Source: an uncultured Alphaproteobacteria bacterium (GTDB lineage Bacteria > Pseudomonadota > Alphaproteobacteria > Thalassobaculales > Thalassobaculaceae). Taken from it: 41,402 bases of DNA. The first letter of the stretch is position 1. Each line of letters starts with the position of its first letter. Of the stretch, positions 15,221 through 23,379 are shown piece by piece. The position numbers were made by a program, and so were the translations under genes. The stretch lies in NCBI GenBank assembly GCA_902629125.1, contig CACOPQ010000020.1, positions 1-41,402 on the forward strand, in the 5' to 3' direction. The notes under the pieces are model-generated. The model made no database searches and was not told the DNA's origin. It saw only the letters and a program-made list of their open reading frames with translations.

Positions 15221-18200
15221 TCAATTATTTTGCCACGGCCAGGATTTGCCACGGTTATTATCTAGTTTAAAACCTTCCATTAATGAAAGATTTTGATTGT
15301 ATGAGGGATCATTGTCTATAAAAGTTTTCCATTTATTTTTCATATACAAAGCTTCTTTTTCAAACCGTTTCGCTTTTATGGGTTCCGTATCCGGCCCTCT
15401 GGAGACGGACTCATGATGGTATAATTCAGCGAAAGGCGTATACAAATTTTGATAGCCCGCCTCTATAATTCGCAAACAAAAATCAACATCGTTAAAGGCA
15501 ACAGCCAGATTTTCAGCGTCTAAGCCACCAACTTCATCATACACCGACTTCTTTATTGCAAGCGCTGCAGCCGTGACGGCTGAGTAGTTTTGAACAACCT
15601 TACTCCTGCCAAATTCCCCACTATCTTCCCTTTTTGAATGAGGATGTGCATATCCAGCAACGCCTCCCATGCCAATGATAATGCCGTCATGTTGGACGCG
15701 ATCATCTGGGTAATAAAGCCTGCAACCAACAGCACCTACACCCGGGCGAGTTGCCTGAGAAACCAATTCCGTTAGCCAATTTTCACTTATTACCTCTATA
15801 TCATTATTTAACAAAATGATTACTTCACCGTTTGCTTTTGAGACTGCAAAATTATTTATTGCAGAAAAATTAAATTCATCAGGAAACTTCAGAACACGTA
15901 CCTTTTCGTTTTGTTCTATCATTTCAAAATACTCGAAACTTCGTGCTTCAGTACTGTTATTGTCAACAACAAGGATTTCAAAGTTGTCGTAACTAGTCTT
16001 TTCAAGGAGACCATTTAAACAAACAGAAAGTAAATCCGCTCGATCTTTTGTTGGGATAATAACACTTACACTGGGAGCTGGAGTTGGCAGGTCATAACGA
16101 ATCCGGTGATAAGCACCAAGACCCGTCTCTAATACCTCGGCAGATAAATTTCTACGCACTATCGCATCGTTTAAAACCTTAATTGCTCTCTGATGAGCGT
16201 AGTCTTTTTCCTGCGCTCCCAATGCAGTCGATCCTTCTACAGCTCTCCAATGATATAAAACATGCGGAATATGTTTTATTTTTTCTGTTTGTTCTGATGC
16301 TCTCAAGATTAAGTCATAATCCTGCGCACCCTCTGTCGCTTCTCTAGTGCCATTTAACTTATCTATCAGCGTTTTTCTATAAACTGAAAGATGACAGGTG
16401 TAATTTTGAGACAAAAGAAGGTCCGGGCTCCATTCTGGTTTAAAGAACGGTTCACTCCTATTTCCGTGTTCATCAATTTTATCCTCGTCGCTATAAAGGA
16501 TATCTAGGTCCTGATTTTCGTTTAATTGACCAACCACTGCTGCAAGCGCATGGGGATGCAATTTATCATCGTGGTCGAGAAAAGTTACAAATTCTCCATT
16601 TGCCAAGTCTAAGGCCGAGTTAGTAGCTGCTGAAATATGGCCATTGGTGTCCCGATAAAGAATAGAGATGTTTTCGACATGCTCTAATCCTCTTAGATAC
16701 TCTTTTAAATCTCGGGTGGTCGACGCATCATCTGCAACGCAAAGTTGCCAACTTGGATACGACTGCCCTATCACAGACTCAATTGCTTGTTTTAAAAAAG
16801 TTAAATTCGAATTAAAGGTGGGTAGGATTATCGAAATAAGTGGTTGATACGCCAAATCAGCCACGAATTCTTTAACTTCTCGGTGCTGATCTGGCCCATC
16901 ATATTTAAGAAGCCATTCGTCATACGAACCTATAGTTGCTTTATTCGAGGGCCAAAAATTAGCCAATGCTGCACCTAAGCCTTCATCAGTCGCCATCTTA
17001 TACGATCTTAAGATCAATCCAATTGCACGTTGTAGGCCGTTACCCCTTCGCCAACGATCACCTAAAATACTCCGCCAGGCTTTACTGCTACTTACATGAT
17101 AAAAGCTTATTTCACCGGGTGCTCCCCGCAGAACATTTAGCAATATTTCTGGATATCCAGGCTCTACCCTCACTAACCAGCTTGCCATATTATCAGCACC
17201 AGGAAGCTTTAATGTGGTCAGCCTGATGTTATTTTGTTTGTTTTTTGCAAAAAAGCTTACTTCATACTCCCTTGGTTTATTGCCAAAAGCACTTACCATT
17301 ATCCAACGAATATTTTTAGTAACTTGGATTAGCTTCTTGGTTCCATCCTGTTGTCCCTCTATTAGAGACGGTTTTAAAGGAAGGTTGATATCAACTAACT
17401 TTTTTAGGATTCTAAAGGGCCTGGTTACTTTCCAGGACAATGATTGACTTCGCTCGTTAAAAAGTTGTTGTAGGTCTAGTCGAGCTGATCGTTCAACCTC
17501 GATAATATCTTCTAGATTAGCGGCATGCTCTGAAGCCTGCTGAATAGCATTTTCCTGGAGTTTATTTATTTCAGACAGTTGGTTTATTTTACTCTCAAAA
17601 AATTCTCTTTCATTTTCTAAAACATTTGTTCGGTGGTTCGAACGCGCAAAATAATAGTCTTGAAGTTTTTTTTCTCCGAACAACTCTTGTATTCCAACAG
17701 CAATCGGTTTTTTCGATCTTCGAAATAAAATGGCGTAGGGAGTTAAGTAGCCGGCATCATGTGTAATGTCTGGAACAAAACCAAATTTAGCGAATTGTTT
17801 CACCCAGTAAACTGGTGGCTGTACATTAAAGTGAGTCGGATCATCGAAGTCATCTGGCGTAGTCGCCAAAAGAACGCTATTTGCTGCCGCGCACATGTTT
17901 TGGACTGCAGTTTCGCAATCTTCTTCTTTAATATGTTCGATTACCTCAATAGAAACTATAAGATCGAATTTTCTGCTTATGGGACGAAGTATGGTATCAA
18001 CGGATAGATACTTTACAATATCGTCACGAGCTCTGGAGAGAGCATAGTCCGACACATCTATGCCGAAAGCCTCACAACCCCTATCTCTCAATGATTCTAC
18101 CAGAAGACCGTATGCACAGCCTATGTCTAATACTGTTTTAGGTTGGATTTTTTCAACAATGTTATCCGCTATATTGCCAAAAAAGTTGAACCATTTCTCG

Positions 18201-18301
18201 TTCCGGCCGTAGTTATCCCCGTTATAGTTCTGATAATACTTCTCATTATAGAGTAAATCGTTCTCTCTTTGTAATCTTTCGATCTTAGTCACTTCACCCA
18301 T
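15221..18301 (-). CDS. Methyltransferase - GT2 - GT2 fusion for surface glycan synthesis
   Basis: The 1026-aa multidomain enzyme has an N-terminal class I methyltransferase with V-L-D-I-G-C-A-Y-G at 57-65. A coiled coil follows at about 225-285, ending in the S-W-K-V-T-R-P-F-R motif common before glycosyltransferase domains. An unassigned segment covers about 330-480. The first GT-A family 2 domain begins at 487 (I-I-L-P-T-F-N-S), with D-H-D at 576-578 and S-D-E-D at 604-607. The second begins at 743 (V-I-I-P-T-K-D-R), with N-N-D at 832-834 and N-D-V-D at 937-940. No membrane helix is evident, so it would act on the cytoplasmic face on a lipid-linked glycan. It is divergent from the Wzm/Wzt-like exporter genes. 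The sugars transferred cannot be deduced. Confidence 0.9.
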   Translation of the reverse strand: MGEVTKIERLQRENDLLYNEKYYQNYNGDNYGRNEKWFNFFGNIADNIVEKIQPKTVLDIGCAYGLLVESLRDRGCEAFGIDVSDYALSRARDDIVKYLSVDTILRPISRKFDLIVSIEVIEHIKEEDCETAVQNMCAAANSVLLATTPDDFDDPTHFNVQPPVYWVKQFAKFGFVPDITHDAGYLTPYAILFRRSKKPIAVGIQELFGEKKLQDYYFARSNHRTNVLENEREFFESKINQLSEINKLQENAIQQASEHAANLEDIIEVERSARLDLQQLFNERSQSLSWKVTRPFRILKKLVDINLPLKPSLIEGQQDGTKKLIQVTKNIRWIMVSAFGNKPREYEVSFFAKNKQNNIRLTTLKLPGADNMASWLVRVEPGYPEILLNVLRGAPGEISFYHVSSSKAWRSILGDRWRRGNGLQRAIGLILRSYKMATDEGLGAALANFWPSNKATIGSYDEWLLKYDGPDQHREVKEFVADLAYQPLISIILPTFNSNLTFLKQAIESVIGQSYPSWQLCVADDASTTRDLKEYLRGLEHVENISILYRDTNGHISAATNSALDLANGEFVTFLDHDDKLHPHALAAVVGQLNENQDLDILYSDEDKIDEHGNRSEPFFKPEWSPDLLLSQNYTCHLSVYRKTLIDKLNGTREATEGAQDYDLILRASEQTEKIKHIPHVLYHWRAVEGSTALGAQEKDYAHQRAIKVLNDAIVRRNLSAEVLETGLGAYHRIRYDLPTPAPSVSVIIPTKDRADLLSVCLNGLLEKTSYDNFEILVVDNNSTEARSFEYFEMIEQNEKVRVLKFPDEFNFSAINNFAVSKANGEVIILLNNDIEVISENWLTELVSQATRPGVGAVGCRLYYPDDRVQHDGIIIGMGGVAGYAHPHSKREDSGEFGRSKVVQNYSAVTAAALAIKKSVYDEVGGLDAENLAVAFNDVDFCLRIIEAGYQNLYTPFAELYHHESVSRGPDTEPIKAKRFEKEALYMKNKWKTFIDNDPSYNQNLSLMEGFKLDNNRGKSWPWQNN

Positions 18302-18622
18302 TATCTAACTTTCACGATTGAAAAATCTGAGACCTTTAATGGAGATATTGGTTATTTGAGATATTTGGTTGTAAAATCCTTCGAATTACCGATGCCCACA
18401 GTCTTTATAACAAAATTAGTAGTTTGCCAAATAAAGCTTCTCTTGAAGAAGCAACCAATTGAGGGATACTTTGCGCAGTAAAGTTTATAAACTCTAGCTT
18501 AATATCTTTTCGGTTAAAAACTAAAATTCTTTTGATTATTTTTGCACGATCATATCGATTATTATACAAATCTTAGATATCGTTCATCTTAGTTAGAGTT
18601 TCGTAGATCCCGTGGAGACCTT
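18302..18622. other. Divergent intergenic region between glycan synthesis and glycan export genes
   Basis: These 321 bases hold no credible gene. Visible elements are a GCTTCT/AGAAGC hairpin (18436-18441 with 18447-18452) and two near-repeats of GAGATAT-TTGGTT around 18343-18372. A weak plus-strand promoter-like pair is TTGCAC (18542-18547) and TATACA (18563-18568), with a short 15-nt spacer. Promoters for both directions presumably lie here. Confidence 0.4.
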
Positions 18623-19444
18623 TTGAAGACAAAAACACCTCAGATAGATAATTCAAGAAGCAGCTTTTTTGAAACATTAAGGGACCTTCAGCAAGGTTTA
18701 ATGATGTATCACTTGTGGGGGCGACTTGGATGGAACGATATTCTTCAACGCTATAGAAGGTCTATTCTTGGACCTCTATGGCTTACAATAAGCATGGCCG
18801 TTTTGATTGGCGCACTGGGATTGCTGTACGCCAAACTTTTCAAAGTCGATGTCGCAGAATATATTCCGTTCCTGGCAATAGGCTTTGTCTTGTGGCAGCT
18901 AATATCTGGCATTCTTCTCGATGGATGTAATGTTTTTGTTCATTCTGAGGGAATTATTAAGCAGATCAAGCTTCCCTTATCATTGCATGTTTACAGGGTC
19001 CTCTGGCGCAACTTTCTTACGCTTCTCCACAACTCTGTCGTGGTTGTTTTTGTATTGGTATACTTTAACATCGGCGTCAATTTAGACACTCTTCTCGCCT
19101 TGGTTGGCACATTTTTTATCATCATTAACGGCGGCTGGTTCTCTTTTTTAATTGGAATGCTTTGTGCCCGCCATAGAGATCTAAACCCCACTATAGCGAG
19201 TCTCGTAACTCTGAGTTTTTTCTTAACTCCTATCATTTGGAACCCCTCTCTTATTCCTGATCGAGCATTTATCTTGCTCTACAATCCATTTTTTCATTTT
19301 GTTGATAGTATACGGGCGCCACTTTTAGGCCAACCTGTCGCGGTTGAAACCTGGTGGGTTTTAATATCAATCACAATTATAGGTTGGATTCTGGTGATCC
19401 CTGCAGTATCCAAGATGAGTCGGAAACTTGTTTATTGGCTTTAA
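18623..19444 (+). CDS. Polysaccharide ABC exporter permease (Wzm/KpsM-type)
   Basis: The 273-aa ABC-2 membrane protein has about six membrane segments, near residues 45-68, 73-95, 118-145, 150-172, 185-205 and 240-262. The N terminus carries the family-typical amphipathic stretch R-Y-R-R-S-I-L-G-P-L-W just before the first helix. It would move a lipid-linked polysaccharide across the inner membrane together with the ATPase encoded 9 bp downstream. Translation is assigned to TTG at 18623, five bases after GGAG. No ATG in the first 30 codons fits as well. Confidence 0.9.
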   Translation: MKTKTPQIDNSRSSFFETLRDLQQGLMMYHLWGRLGWNDILQRYRRSILGPLWLTISMAVLIGALGLLYAKLFKVDVAEYIPFLAIGFVLWQLISGILLDGCNVFVHSEGIIKQIKLPLSLHVYRVLWRNFLTLLHNSVVVVFVLVYFNIGVNLDTLLALVGTFFIIINGGWFSFLIGMLCARHRDLNPTIASLVTLSFFLTPIIWNPSLIPDRAFILLYNPFFHFVDSIRAPLLGQPVAVETWWVLISITIIGWILVIPAVSKMSRKLVYWL

Positions 19445-19453
19445 GAGGAAAAC

Positions 19454-20560
19454 GTGGCTTACATTGAATTGAAAGACGTTTGCATCGACTTCCCAATGCC
19501 AAAGTCAAAATCAAGAACGGACTTGCGGCGTTCAGTTAAACACACTATTGGGGGGAAGTTTAAAAATAGTGTTGGTGCCTCATCCTTAAGAGCCCTCGAT
19601 AACATAACCTTACAACTTACCAAAGGGGAGCGCGTAGGTCTTGTCGGACATAATGGTGCGGGTAAAACAACATTGCTCAGGGTTTTAGCCGGCGTTTACC
19701 CGCCTTCAAATGGCGAGATAAGATGTGAAGGCAGAATAGCCTCCCTACTAGATATCTCGCTAGGTTTTGATTTAGAAGCTTCAGGATATGAGAACATTTT
19801 TCTGCGAGGCCTCTATCTTGGCTTAACAAAACACCAAATTTCTGCCTGCATAGATAAAATCAGTAATTTCACAAATCTAGGCAACTATCTATCTATGCCA
19901 ATCAGAACGTATTCAAGTGGCATGTTGATGCGATTAGCATTCGCAATTACCACCGAAGTTGAACCAGACATTATCTTGATGGATGAATGGATTAGTGTAG
20001 GTGATACCAAGTTTATGGAGCAAGCCAAAGAACGACTAGAAAGCTTCATTAACACCTCAAGTATCATGGTGCTCGCATCACATTCCGAAGATCTAATCCG
20101 ATCAACGTGCAATAAGGCTATTCTCCTTGGACAAGGCGAAATATTGGCTCAAGGAAGTGTTGAGGAAGTATATCATCATTATAATTTCTTTGGATCAAGC
20201 GCATTCTTTGACATAGATGAATACATATCTATCCATCCAGATCTTGAGGCATCTATGTCGGTTCCAGGAATGGCGCCATGGATGCACTTTATTCGGTACG
20301 GCATCTTTGAGGGGAGGTCCCCTGGCTGCGGTATAAGTCTTGAAGCATTCGATAACGATCCCGTATTTACTAGTGCCCTTCAAGCAAGAAATGGCCTCGC
20401 AGCAGCCGAAAGAATAGAGAATATAGCCCCATTTTTGTCATCTTTTATTCCTCCAAAAGGATGGCGTCAGAACAAGGAATTAAGCTATCCCGACGAGTTT
20501 ATAGAGACAGATGGTCACCCGTTAATATCGTTAGAGGAGTCGATGGCCAAATACTCGTGA
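19454..20560 (+). CDS. Polysaccharide ABC exporter ATPase (Wzt-like) with S-layer-type repeat in its C-terminal extension
   Basis: The ATPase domain has Walker A G-H-N-G-A-G-K-T at 65-72, signature Y-S-S-G-M at 153-157, Walker B I-I-L-M-D-E at 173-178 and switch His210, the Wzt/TagH/KpsT pattern. The GTG start follows AGAGGAA. Beyond the ATPase core (about residue 245), Wzt proteins often carry a beta-sandwich that recognises the glycan terminus. Here the extension instead has one copy of the module F-D-x3-Y ... H-P-D-L ... H-F ... Y-G-x2-E-G-R-S-P (residues 252-290), then an 80-residue tail. The same module occurs three times in the S-layer-like protein of this window. A glycan-recognition role for it is inference. 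Confidence 0.9.
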   Translation: MAYIELKDVCIDFPMPKSKSRTDLRRSVKHTIGGKFKNSVGASSLRALDNITLQLTKGERVGLVGHNGAGKTTLLRVLAGVYPPSNGEIRCEGRIASLLDISLGFDLEASGYENIFLRGLYLGLTKHQISACIDKISNFTNLGNYLSMPIRTYSSGMLMRLAFAITTEVEPDIILMDEWISVGDTKFMEQAKERLESFINTSSIMVLASHSEDLIRSTCNKAILLGQGEILAQGSVEEVYHHYNFFGSSAFFDIDEYISIHPDLEASMSVPGMAPWMHFIRYGIFEGRSPGCGISLEAFDNDPVFTSALQARNGLAAAERIENIAPFLSSFIPPKGWRQNKELSYPDEFIETDGHPLISLEESMAKYS

Positions 20561-20601
20561 CATGAGGTCTCTACGGCCTTAGGGCGCGTTGATTTACCCT
20601 G

Positions 20602-21396
20602 TTAACCATCTAAATTTCCTAGGAAATGTGATAACAAGCGATTAAACACCTCATGTTGTTCTATGTTCGCTAGATGAGCTGCGTCGCTAATCAATTCCAA
20701 CTTAGCAGTAGGTATAGCATCAGCGATCTCTTTTGCTTGCTGGGGCGTAGTGCCGGTATCTTGTTTTCCACAAATGACAAGAGTTGGTGCGGTTATTTTT
20801 GGGTTGCCTGGACGCATATCCATGGATTTAATGGCTTCGCTGCAAGCCACAAAACCTTGAACGGGCGTGTTCAAAATCATTTGGCGAATTAATTCAACTT
20901 GATCCGGGAGACGGTCACGTCCCTCGGAAGTTATCCATCTCTCAATTGTTGCATCTACTACGGCCTCCATCCCGCCCGCTGTCACAGCCTGAATACGTTG
21001 CTCCCAAGTGTCTTTGGCAGGCATAAATGCTGCGCTATCTGCAATTATTAAACTCTTGACTTTATCTGCATGTCTTACCCCCATCATTTGAGCTACCATC
21101 CCACCTTTCGACAGCCCACAAAAATGAACTGATTCTATGTCAAAGACATCCAATAGTGCCGCCGCATCATCAGCTAACATTTCTATTGAATAAGGTCCCT
21201 TTGGCGCTTCTGATTGCCCATGCCCTCTACTATCATACCGAATGATGCCAAACCCCTGAGCCAAGAGGTGTTCGATTTGCAAATCCCACATATTCAGAGT
21301 AGAAGCTAGAGAGTTAGAGAACATAATTGTTTTATCAGAAATATCACCGTCGATTTGATAGTGTATATCTATTCCATTCACCGCATGCTTTGCCAT
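20602..21396 (-). CDS. Alpha/beta hydrolase, 3-oxoadipate enol-lactonase-like
   Basis: The 264-aa hydrolase has a complete predicted triad: Ser96 in G-L-S-K-G-G, Asp214 in C-G-K-Q-D, and His242 in D-A-A-H-L. The oxyanion-loop region is F-S-N-S-L, and Y-D-S-R-G-H-G at 54-60 is family-typical. The nucleophile elbow has Lys where PcaD-type enzymes usually have Met. Overall it resembles PcaD-like lactonases, but the family is broad and no other beta-ketoadipate genes are present. It is the last gene of a three-gene minus-strand operon, so it probably hydrolyses an ester or lactone intermediate made by the dioxygenase and SDR. Confidence 0.85.
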   Translation of the reverse strand: MAKHAVNGIDIHYQIDGDISDKTIMFSNSLASTLNMWDLQIEHLLAQGFGIIRYDSRGHGQSEAPKGPYSIEMLADDAAALLDVFDIESVHFCGLSKGGMVAQMMGVRHADKVKSLIIADSAAFMPAKDTWEQRIQAVTAGGMEAVVDATIERWITSEGRDRLPDQVELIRQMILNTPVQGFVACSEAIKSMDMRPGNPKITAPTLVICGKQDTGTTPQQAKEIADAIPTAKLELISDAAHLANIEQHEVFNRLLSHFLGNLDG

Positions 21397-21453
21397 TTCT
21401 CTACTCTCCCTAAATGTTGAACCAAAAATACTATCATTCTTCGCAAAGTGATT

Positions 21454-22398
21454 TTAACCGTTATAAAAAACCCTGTCATGGTCCCGTAGCCACACCCTAC
21501 ATAGGTGACGTTTTTTGTGACTATTTGGCCAGTCTTTAAAGCTGGTCCTTTTGTGACCTATGACCCTATTATTCAAAAACTGAATTTGACCTGCTGCAAA
21601 TTGGAATTCTTTGTACATCTCAGGATCATTAATAAGATCGAAAAAAGCTGCAAGTGCCTCTTCACCTTCGTTGTCAATACTTTCACCCCGAAGCGCATAA
21701 CCTTGATAAATTAGATTTCGTGATACTCTGATTCGTAAGCCGTCTTCACTACGCTTAAGGATAGGGTTTTCGAGGGTTGCCGGATCCCGTTCTGAATGCT
21801 CTTTTTGCCTATCGAATACAAAAGGTCGGTACAAACGTTCGGTGTGTGTTTTATTAGTAATTTCCATCCTTTCCAGCACTGCTTTCATATTCACCACGCG
21901 GCTTAAACCACCACTCATTGAGGGCTGAAGACACAGAAGGCCAACAATGTTGGGCGGGCAAATATTATACGAGTTATCCGTATGGAAGCTTTGTTCTTCA
22001 TTAGTGACATCCGGGCGGACACCATTTCCAGATGGCCGTCCTAAGTCTGTGACAGAATATAACATCCTACCATCACACCATTTTTGAGCGACGGGTCTAC
22101 CAAGCATTTGGGACAGCAACCAGAATATAGATTTTGCTTCGTTGTCTGTGATGTCCTCAATCGGCAGCCTATCAAGCAAACAAAATCCGAAACCATTTTC
22201 CAAACAGTCAAGAACGCTATTTATTAGCTCTTTACACCTAGGCATATAAAAATTGCTTGGATGAAGCATCAACAAGGGAAGCGGATTGTCACGGATCAAA
22301 CATAAGGCATTCTCTATCTCGCTCAAGCAGGCTTCATTTAAAGTAAACAAACCATCCATTGGATTAAGCTCAGATCCTATCCACGTCTTTACAGGCAA
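21454..22398 (-). CDS. TauD/TfdA-family Fe(II)/2-oxoglutarate dioxygenase
   Basis: The 314-aa protein has the facial-triad motif H-T-D at 139-141 (F-H-T-D-N-S-Y) and the distal His282 in V-I-G-H-K-R-T-S-F. Arg301 and Arg305 near the C terminus are suitable for binding the 2-oxoglutarate carboxylate. The L-N-N-R-V-x-G-H segment matches the family. It starts at TTG 22398 behind a strong GGGAGAGGA site. Such enzymes hydroxylate small acids, sulfonates or carnitine-like molecules. The substrate here is unknown, and the SDR and hydrolase neighbours suggest a short catabolic route. Confidence 0.85.
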   Translation of the reverse strand: MPVKTWIGSELNPMDGLFTLNEACLSEIENALCLIRDNPLPLLMLHPSNFYMPRCKELINSVLDCLENGFGFCLLDRLPIEDITDNEAKSIFWLLSQMLGRPVAQKWCDGRMLYSVTDLGRPSGNGVRPDVTNEEQSFHTDNSYNICPPNIVGLLCLQPSMSGGLSRVVNMKAVLERMEITNKTHTERLYRPFVFDRQKEHSERDPATLENPILKRSEDGLRIRVSRNLIYQGYALRGESIDNEGEEALAAFFDLINDPEMYKEFQFAAGQIQFLNNRVIGHKRTSFKDWPNSHKKRHLCRVWLRDHDRVFYNG

Positions 22399-22443
22399 AA
22401 ATTTCCTCTCCCTCTAAAAATTGAACATTTTCTAAACGGAACT

Positions 22444-23199
22444 TTATACTAATCCACCATTAACATGAATAACCTGACCGGTGATATAGGATGCTTCGTT
22501 AGAAGCACAAAACGCTACGGCACTTGCTATTTCTTCCGGTTCCCCGACGCGACCCATAGGCACCTCAGCTACCAGTTTTTTTAATGTTTTGGGACTTATA
22601 GCAACATGCGCCTTTTGATCCTTTCTAACAAAACCTGGCGCGATTAAATTGACTGTGATACCTCTAGGTGCAAGTTGAAGCGCAAGTGCTTTAGCTGTAA
22701 TTTCCATAGAAGCTTTGGCAGCAGCGGTAGCAGCAAACGGGGTTACTTTTGTTCTCCATACGTGGGGACCGAAAGCACTTATACCAACAATACGACCACA
22801 ATTAGATTTTTCTAAGTGCGGTATTGCAGCGGTGGCTAATTCAAAGAAGCTCCTCGCTATTGTGGCGTGTGCCATTTCAAAATCTTCATCTGAAACATCT
22901 GTAATTGGGGTCTTTAAGGCATAACCCGCGTTTGCGACAAGGACATCCAACCCACCTAAGCATTCGATTGCCCGCTGAATCAATAATCGCGCTGCCCCTT
23001 TAAGTGCAAGATCAGCAAATTCTGCTTTTGCTCTGCCTCCATTTTTTTCTATATCACGTATCGTTTTTTCTAAACCCGCTTTATTAGCTCGAGTATGCAC
23101 CAGGAAATGGCAGTTACTGTCAGACATTCGTCGGCAAATAGCAGCGCCTATCCCCGAAGCTCCGCCCGTCACAAGTATTTTTTTGACGCGTTCTTTCAT
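22444..23199 (-). CDS. SDR-family protein lacking the catalytic tyrosine
   Basis: This is a classical short-chain dehydrogenase fold of 251 aa. The nucleotide-binding T-G-G-A-S-G-I-G is at 11-18, N-A-G at 90-92, Ser141 in the active-site strand, and Lys162. The Y-x3-K motif is altered: the position four residues before Lys162 is Thr158 (F-A-A-T-A-A-A-K), with no nearby Tyr, and the Ser-to-Lys distance is about four residues longer than usual. It may be a non-redox member, use another acid, or act on an unusual substrate. It is the first gene of the operon with the dioxygenase and hydrolase. The ATG lacks a strong Shine-Dalgarno sequence. Confidence 0.85.
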   Translation of the reverse strand: MKERVKKILVTGGASGIGAAICRRMSDSNCHFLVHTRANKAGLEKTIRDIEKNGGRAKAEFADLALKGAARLLIQRAIECLGGLDVLVANAGYALKTPITDVSDEDFEMAHATIARSFFELATAAIPHLEKSNCGRIVGISAFGPHVWRTKVTPFAATAAAKASMEITAKALALQLAPRGITVNLIAPGFVRKDQKAHVAISPKTLKKLVAEVPMGRVGEPEEIASAVAFCASNEASYITGQVIHVNGGLV

Positions 23200-23221
23200 A
23201 AGATCAACAAAGTTTTACCGT

Positions 23222-23241
23222 TTGTTCCCATTTAGGAACAA
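23222..23241. promoter_or_regulatory. 20-bp palindromic candidate operator for the SDR-dioxygenase-hydrolase operon
   Basis: Perfect 7-bp arms TTGTTCC (23222-23228) and GGAACAA (23235-23241) flank a 6-nt centre. The site covers the predicted transcription start, the usual position for a repressor of a catabolic operon. No regulator gene lies next to it. Confidence 0.55.
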
Positions 23242-23243
23242 TT

Positions 23244-23273
23244 AGCATAACGCCTGCTTAAAAGGATTGTCAA
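23244..23273 (-). promoter_or_regulatory. Promoter of the SDR-dioxygenase-hydrolase operon
   Basis: On the minus strand a perfect -35 TTGACA (23273-23268) is followed after 18 nt by TATGCT (23249-23244). Initiation would fall near 23237, inside the palindromic operator. This is one of the best sigma-70-like promoters visible in the window. Confidence 0.6.
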
Positions 23274-23344
23274 AACTAGCCGCGAATCCTCAAGGAAACG
23301 AGCCCTACCGGTGATTTTTAGGGATTGTGCCCTTGATTTATTCC

Positions 23345-23379
23345 ATTAATGCAAGAAATCAATGATTTTTTGCATTAAT
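23345..23379. terminator. 35-nt near-perfect palindrome at the 3' end of atpC
   Basis: Arms 23345-23354 and 23370-23379 are perfectly complementary. The interior continues the pairing with one mismatch (23355/23369) and a single central base at 23362. It overlaps the last codons and stop of atpC. No U-tract follows on the minus strand, so it is not a classical intrinsic terminator. It may block 3' exonucleases or help end the atp operon transcript. Confidence 0.5.
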
